Below, piece by piece: positions 7,175-10,379 of a stretch of DNA of 10,379 bases; position 1 is the stretch's first letter, and each line of letters starts with the position of its first letter. The notes under the pieces were generated by a model. It was given only the letters and a program-made list of their open reading frames with translations, ran no database searches and was not told the origin of the DNA. The stretch lies in the NCBI RefSeq assembly GCF_946482535.1, contig NZ_CAMLRU010000092.1, positions 1-10,379 on the forward strand. The letters are read 5' to 3'. Origin of the DNA: an uncultured Flavobacterium sp. (lineage in GTDB: Bacteria; Bacteroidota; Bacteroidia; Flavobacteriales; Flavobacteriaceae). A program made the translations under genes and the position numbers.

Positions 7175-7204
7175 AAGACGCGATGCATCGCGTCTTATTT
7201 TTTT
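7175..7204 (+). terminator. Perfect-palindrome hairpin with T-run between ffh and folD
   Basis: AAGACGCGATG at 7175-7185 is followed at once by its exact reverse complement CATCGCGTCTT at 7186-7196, then A and seven Ts. It folds as a 9-bp GC-rich stem with a 4-base loop, and should act as a terminator for ffh. Its GC content is much higher than its surroundings. The core resembles a short palindrome I remember as dispersed in Bacteroidetes genomes, so it may be a repetitive element serving as a terminator. An ATG inside the hairpin (7183) opens an in-frame extension of folD but is not a credible start. Confidence 0.8.
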
Positions 7205-7230
7205 ATAATAACACACAACAAAAGAACTAC

Positions 7231-8118
7231 ATGGAATTATTAGACGGAAAGAAAATCTCCAACGACATCAAAACAGAAATCACGGCCGAAGTCAACAAAA
7301 TGAAAGCCAATGGTGAAAAAGTACCTCACTTAGCAGCAGTAATTGTCGGCAATGATGGAGCAAGTTTGACCTATGTTGGGAGCAAAGTAAAAGCCTGTGA
7401 ATTGGTTGGTTTTGAATCGACCCTAATCAAAATGCCGAGCACTACTTCTGAAACTGAATTGTTGAAGAAAATCAAAGAGTTGAATGAAAATGATGATATC
7501 GACGGTTTCATTGTGCAATTGCCTTTGCCGGAGCAAATTGATACGCAAAGGGTTTTAATGGCGATTGATCCCAGCAAAGACGTAGATGGTTTTCACCCGG
7601 AGAATTTCGGAAAAATGGCTTTGGATATGTCTACTTTTATTCCGGCCACACCTTTTGGAATCTTAGAATTATTGGAACGATACAATGTTGAAACCAAAGG
7701 AAAACACACTGTCGTGATCGGAAGGAGTCATATTGTTGGTCGCCCAATGAGTATTTTAATGGGAAGAAAAGGATTTCCGGGAAATTCTACGGTTACCTTA
7801 ACTCACAGTTATACCAAAAACATAGCACAAATCACTACGCAAGCTGATATTATCATCACAGCTTTAGGCGTACCGAATTATTTGAAAGCCGAAATGATTA
7901 AAGACGATGCCGTAATAATTGACGTAGGTATCACTCGTGTTGCCGATGAATCTGACCCAAGAGGTTACCGAATTACCGGAGATGTCGATTTTGAGTTTGT
8001 TTCCAAAAAAGCGTCCTACATCACACCTGTTCCGGGAGGCGTTGGTCCCATGACGATTGCGATGTTGCTCAAAAATACTTTACTCGCCAGAGAACAGAAA
8101 CTATTGAGAATAGAATAA
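7231..8118 (+). CDS. folD: Bifunctional methylenetetrahydrofolate dehydrogenase / methenyltetrahydrofolate cyclohydrolase
   Basis: A 295-residue cytoplasmic enzyme that interconverts 5,10-methylene-, 5,10-methenyl- and 10-formyl-tetrahydrofolate, supplying one-carbon units for purine synthesis and related pathways. The N-terminal catalytic domain shows YVGSKVKACE (48-57; Tyr48 and Lys52 match the conserved active-site pair), the VQLPLP motif (95-100) and DVDGFHP (117-123, with the conserved second Asp). The NAD(P)-binding domain has VIGRSHIVGRP (162-172), ADIIITALG (205-213) and the C-terminal PVPGGVGPMT (266-275). The start at 7231 (MELLDGKKIS) matches the family N-terminus; a longer in-frame start at 7183 lies within the upstream hairpin and is rejected. 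It lies 60 bases after ffh. I saw no clear promoter in that gap, so transcription may depend partly on read-through from ffh. Confidence 0.98.
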   Translation: MELLDGKKISNDIKTEITAEVNKMKANGEKVPHLAAVIVGNDGASLTYVGSKVKACELVGFESTLIKMPSTTSETELLKKIKELNENDDIDGFIVQLPLPEQIDTQRVLMAIDPSKDVDGFHPENFGKMALDMSTFIPATPFGILELLERYNVETKGKHTVVIGRSHIVGRPMSILMGRKGFPGNSTVTLTHSYTKNIAQITTQADIIITALGVPNYLKAEMIKDDAVIIDVGITRVADESDPRGYRITGDVDFEFVSKKASYITPVPGGVGPMTIAMLLKNTLLAREQKLLRIE

Positions 8119-8120
8119 AA

Positions 8121-8154
8121 AAAATCCTGAGTGAACACTCAGGATTTTCTTTTT
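8121..8154 (+). terminator. Strong bidirectional terminator after folD
   Basis: A perfect 13-bp inverted repeat pairs 8121-8133 (AAAATCCTGAGTG) with 8136-8148 (its reverse complement). A T-rich run follows on the right and an A-run precedes on the left. It can therefore end folD on the plus strand and the convergent lipoprotein gene (stop at 8163) on the minus strand. Confidence 0.93.
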
Positions 8155-8162
8155 AAATCGAT

Positions 8163-9122
8163 TTACAATTTTGCCAACCAAAGCGATGCATTAAGGTGTA
8201 AAATTGAATGTGATGACAATTCTGTCCAGCCAGGGTATAAAGTGTCTCCGGTAGCACCGGTACCATCATCGGCAGGAGAACTGTCTCCTATGGCTACCAC
8301 TCTTCCGGTGCCATAAGTTGCAGAAGCACACATGATATTAGAAGTCCCTTGGGTTGAGCTACCTCTCCAAATTAAACCTCTAACTGTGGAATTGGCGGTA
8401 GTGCTAATTGACATGGTAGCACCGGCCGAATATTTTAATTGGGTAACCGTTCCTTGAGAACCGTTTAAGATAGTATTGGTTGTTGCACTAAGTCGGTTGG
8501 TTGTTGTTTCTGATATGTTGTTTAAGGTAATAGTAATTCCAAAAGGATTTTTTTTTACCGTATTTGTAGACATCAAATCATTCCAAACTCTGGCAGAATC
8601 ATAACCGTCATTATTTCTGTCAGACCCATTGTGATTGGCAATCATAAATAAGCCTCCTCCATTTTTTACAAAATTTATAATGGCTGTTTTTTCAGCACTG
8701 GTAAATCTGATGTTAGGCTCAGTTATTACATAAACATCATAATTTTTCAAATCTTGTGCTCCGGTACCACCATAAGTAATGGCTGTTCCTGAAGGTAAGG
8801 TTTCTACACTGTGACCCAGTTTGACTAATGCAACACCCCAAGCAGATAAACCACCTCTCCAAAAATTTTCTGTGGTAGTTGCTGTAATGTTAGATTGTGC
8901 CGGAGTAGGAAAACGTTGGGGAGAAGTGTCTGCGTCTAAAACCCAGTCAGCATTACCGGCTGTTTCCGCTTTAGTGGCATCAAATAGAAATTTTTTTGGA
9001 GTTACAGCTAGCGTCGCTGTTGCATTTGTTTTTTCAGAATTGACTTCTAAATCTTTTTCATTATCACAAGAAAATGAAATAACCGCCAGACCGGCAATTA
9101 AAAATTTTTTAAATAAATTCAT
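8163..9122 (-). CDS. Predicted lipoprotein with a GATase1/ThuA-like domain, function unknown
   Basis: A 319-residue protein with a lipoprotein signal peptide (about 1-18, ending VISFSC; Cys19 lipidated) followed by DNEKD and a low-complexity linker. The body (about 45-319) reads as one alpha/beta domain. It opens with FLFDATKAETAGNADW (45-60) and RFPTPAQ (70-76). A Rossmann-like core follows: WGVALVKLGHSVETLP, then YDVYVITEPN, then AIINFVKNGGGLFMIANH (about 95-164). Later segments are GTGRVVAIGDSS (271-282) and SILHLNASLWL (306-316). The 'GGGLFMI' and 'GRVVAIGDSS' signatures are like those of GATase1-like/ThuA/DUF4350-type domains, but no catalytic Cys of the amidotransferase type is evident at the expected elbow. 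An Asp/Asn-rich stretch (167-175, SDRNNDGYD) might bind a metal ion. The family assignment is a guess from pattern. It has its own promoter candidate and looks monocistronic. Confidence 0.8.
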   Translation of the reverse strand: MNLFKKFLIAGLAVISFSCDNEKDLEVNSEKTNATATLAVTPKKFLFDATKAETAGNADWVLDADTSPQRFPTPAQSNITATTTENFWRGGLSAWGVALVKLGHSVETLPSGTAITYGGTGAQDLKNYDVYVITEPNIRFTSAEKTAIINFVKNGGGLFMIANHNGSDRNNDGYDSARVWNDLMSTNTVKKNPFGITITLNNISETTTNRLSATTNTILNGSQGTVTQLKYSAGATMSISTTANSTVRGLIWRGSSTQGTSNIMCASATYGTGRVVAIGDSSPADDGTGATGDTLYPGWTELSSHSILHLNASLWLAKL

Positions 9123-9157
9123 TTGGCTTTATATTAGTTAATTGATTTAAAAACAAA

Positions 9158-9165
9158 CAAATATA
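9158..9165 (-). promoter_or_regulatory. Putative -7 promoter box (TAnnTTTG) for the GATase1-like lipoprotein gene
   Basis: On the minus strand TATATTTG matches the Bacteroidetes -7 consensus and lies 35 bases before the start codon at 9122. The usual TTG near -33 is not evident; that area is a T-rich tract. Just upstream on the minus strand is TTAGGGTAA, which partly matches the AAGTAGGGTAA repeat near the sigma gene. Confidence 0.5.
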
Positions 9166-9186
9166 TAATTTACCCTAATAAAAAAA

Positions 9187-9633
9187 TTATTTTTTTCCGT
9201 TTTTAAACTTAACTTTTTCAACAACTTGCAATTTTGTCACTTGCTTCTTATCTTTTGGATTGAAGGGCTTTTTAGCTTCGCTCCGTTCGCCTTTGGCTCG
9301 GGTCTTTGACTCTCTTTTAGACTTTGGCTTGAATTCTGTTTTAGGTTTTTCAGCAACGTTTTTCTTTACAGCAGCTTGGTTCTGTTTGATAACCTCCATT
9401 GCATTTTTCGGATTTTCTTTGGTACCACGCAAATGAATGACCAATCCGTTTAAGAAATTGCGCAATACTTGGTCACCACATTCCACATATTTAGGATGAT
9501 CGGCATTTCTGAAAAAGTTCCCGATTTCGCCTTTTGACATGCGGAAATCGACTAATTTTAAAATGTCTTCAATTTGGTCATCTCTTAATTGTAAAGCGAC
9601 ACGGAGTTTTTTAAAAATATCGTTGTTGTTCAT
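9187..9633 (-). CDS. DUF1456 (YehS-like) family protein with a basic C-terminal tail
   Basis: A 148-residue protein of unknown function. Residues 2-70 form one DUF1456 unit: NNDIFKKLRVAL, then the FRMSKGEIGNFFRNADH segment, then ECGDQVLRNFLNGLVIHLRG. This resembles the second of the two repeats in E. coli YehS (NNxxxLKKLRIA, then ECGDQFLRxFLxGL, from memory). The first repeat is absent. Residues about 80-148 form a Lys/Arg-rich, low-complexity tail (net strongly positive, with KPKSKRESKTRAK and KKPFNPKDKK) that is probably disordered. Nucleic-acid or ribosome binding would fit the tail but is inference. The ATG at 9631-9633 starts the domain directly. It begins 30 bases after the esterase stop codon on the same strand, so the two may be co-transcribed. 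A short A/T palindrome (around 9180-9196) at its 3' end could be a weak terminator. Confidence 0.9.
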   Translation of the reverse strand: MNNNDIFKKLRVALQLRDDQIEDILKLVDFRMSKGEIGNFFRNADHPKYVECGDQVLRNFLNGLVIHLRGTKENPKNAMEVIKQNQAAVKKNVAEKPKTEFKPKSKRESKTRAKGERSEAKKPFNPKDKKQVTKLQVVEKVKFKNGKK

Positions 9634-9663
9634 TTTTCAAATTTTACTTCTGTACTTCGTACT

Positions 9664-10379
9664 TTAAAACAGCCAAAGGTACGCCTTTTTGAAGTTTTCA
9701 CGCCACAATTTTTCATTGTGCTGTCCACCTTTGACGATTACCGTTTTATTTAGTTTTTTACATTCACAACGTTTGGAGTTGACCCATTTTACCACGTTTT
9801 CCATATCGGGCACTACATCGGCATCGCCTTCATTGTCACCGCAGAGGAAATAGATTTTGGTTTTAAAATCAGGGGTTTTCGCCATTAAGTCGGTTATTTC
9901 CTTTCGATTAAACCAAAAAGAAGGCGAGAAGCAACCCACTTTTCCAAAGACATCAGGATATTTTAAAGCAGCATAAAACGATACCAATCCGCCCAAAGAG
10001 CTTCCCATAATAGCGGTGTTTTTTGCCTTGGTTTTGGTTCGGTAAGTGGCATCGATTTTTGGTTTTAGGGTGTTGACAATGAAATCTAAATAAGCGTCTG
10101 CTTTTCCTCCGGCGTATTTGGGATGCGGAAACGGAGTTAACTCTTCTATGCGTTTTTCGCCGCCATGTTCAATGCCAATGACAATAACTTGGGCATTGAG
10201 GCTGTCCAAAGTTTCATCTACATTCCATTCGCCTACGTAAGAAGTCTTTGCATCGAAAATATTTTGAGCATCGTGCATGTAAATCACCGGATATTTTTTG
10301 GCGGAAGCCAAATAATTCTTGGGCAAATACACCCAAATTTTCTTAACGGTTTTCAGTTGAGGTGCTTCAAGTTCAAATG
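9664..10379 (-). CDS. Alpha/beta-hydrolase, putative esterase family (partial, N-terminus beyond window)
   Basis: A serine hydrolase of the putative esterase family (esterase D / enterochelin-esterase-like), cut by the right edge of the window. The reading frame stays open to the last base and reads FELEAPQLKTVKKIWVYLPK before the core, so the apparent GTG start at 10330-10332 is internal. The true start, and possibly a signal peptide, lie outside. Core motifs are YPVIYMHDAQNIFD, GEWNVDETLD and GIEHGGEKR. The nucleophile elbow is GSSLGG (serine codon at 9997-9999), followed by FSPSFW. A GDNEGD segment probably holds the acid residue, and GGQHNEKLW holds the catalytic His. A relative of IroE/Fes-type siderophore esterases is possible, but the family also includes feruloyl esterases and other acyl hydrolases, so the substrate is open. 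It is followed 30 bases later by the DUF1456 gene. Confidence 0.88.
   Translation of the reverse strand, partial: FELEAPQLKTVKKIWVYLPKNYLASAKKYPVIYMHDAQNIFDAKTSYVGEWNVDETLDSLNAQVIVIGIEHGGEKRIEELTPFPHPKYAGGKADAYLDFIVNTLKPKIDATYRTKTKAKNTAIMGSSLGGLVSFYAALKYPDVFGKVGCFSPSFWFNRKEITDLMAKTPDFKTKIYFLCGDNEGDADVVPDMENVVKWVNSKRCECKKLNKTVIVKGGQHNEKLWRENFKKAYLWLF

Noticed and set aside
5817..7216. Minus-strand open frames opposite ffh, including His- and Ser-rich ones of about 90 codons
   Set aside because: They are antisense by-products of the Met/Gly-rich ffh M domain and have no credible start region or motif.
7183..7230. Upstream ATG extending FolD by 16 residues
   Set aside because: It falls inside the terminator-like hairpin, and the start at 7231 matches the normal FolD N-terminus.
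9272..9301. GC-richer patch in the DUF1456 gene as a possible inserted repeat
   Set aside because: It is in frame, encodes part of the basic tail (AKGERSEA), and no second copy was seen in the window.

Overview
The window looks like chromosome from a member of the Flavobacteriia, probably a Flavobacterium relative. The DNA is AT-rich and starts lack obvious Shine-Dalgarno sequences. Two promoter candidates carry the TAnnTTTG box typical of Bacteroidetes. The FecR protein has a C-terminal DUF4974-type domain, the TonB-dependent receptor has an STN domain, and the lipoproteins have Bacteroidetes-style surface-export signals (CQKEE, CSSDD). No tRNA, rRNA, CRISPR array, insertion sequence or phage gene was seen. 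No gene-free stretch exceeds about 130 bases.

Region 1 (60-4053, minus strand) is a complete cell-surface signalling operon. Its order is ECF sigma factor, FecR-type anti-sigma factor, then an outer-membrane TonB-dependent receptor with an N-terminal STN signalling domain. In such systems ligand binding at the receptor is passed through the STN domain to the inner-membrane FecR protein, which then frees or activates the sigma factor. No SusD-like partner is encoded beside the receptor.

Region 2 (4163-5766, plus strand) is divergent from the sigma gene across a 109-bp gap. It encodes two probable surface lipoproteins. The first has four degenerate 'YPI' repeats rich in Asp, a Gly/Ser linker and a C-terminal beta-rich domain. 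The second is little more than a signal peptide plus a diverged copy of that C-terminal domain. A strong terminator closes the unit. The arrangement suggests, without proving, that the lipoproteins work with, or are controlled by, the sigma/FecR/receptor system. This is the best candidate for something undescribed in the window. An 11-bp inverted repeat flanks the sigma gene and may be regulatory.

Region 3 (5802-8148, plus strand) is housekeeping: ffh (signal recognition particle GTPase) and folD (one-carbon folate metabolism). They are separated by a perfect hairpin that doubles as a terminator. A bidirectional terminator follows folD.

Region 4 (8163-10379, minus strand) holds a lipoprotein of unknown function with a glutamine-amidotransferase-like/ThuA-like fold, a DUF1456 (YehS-like) protein with a long basic tail, and an alpha/beta-hydrolase esterase cut by the right edge of the window.
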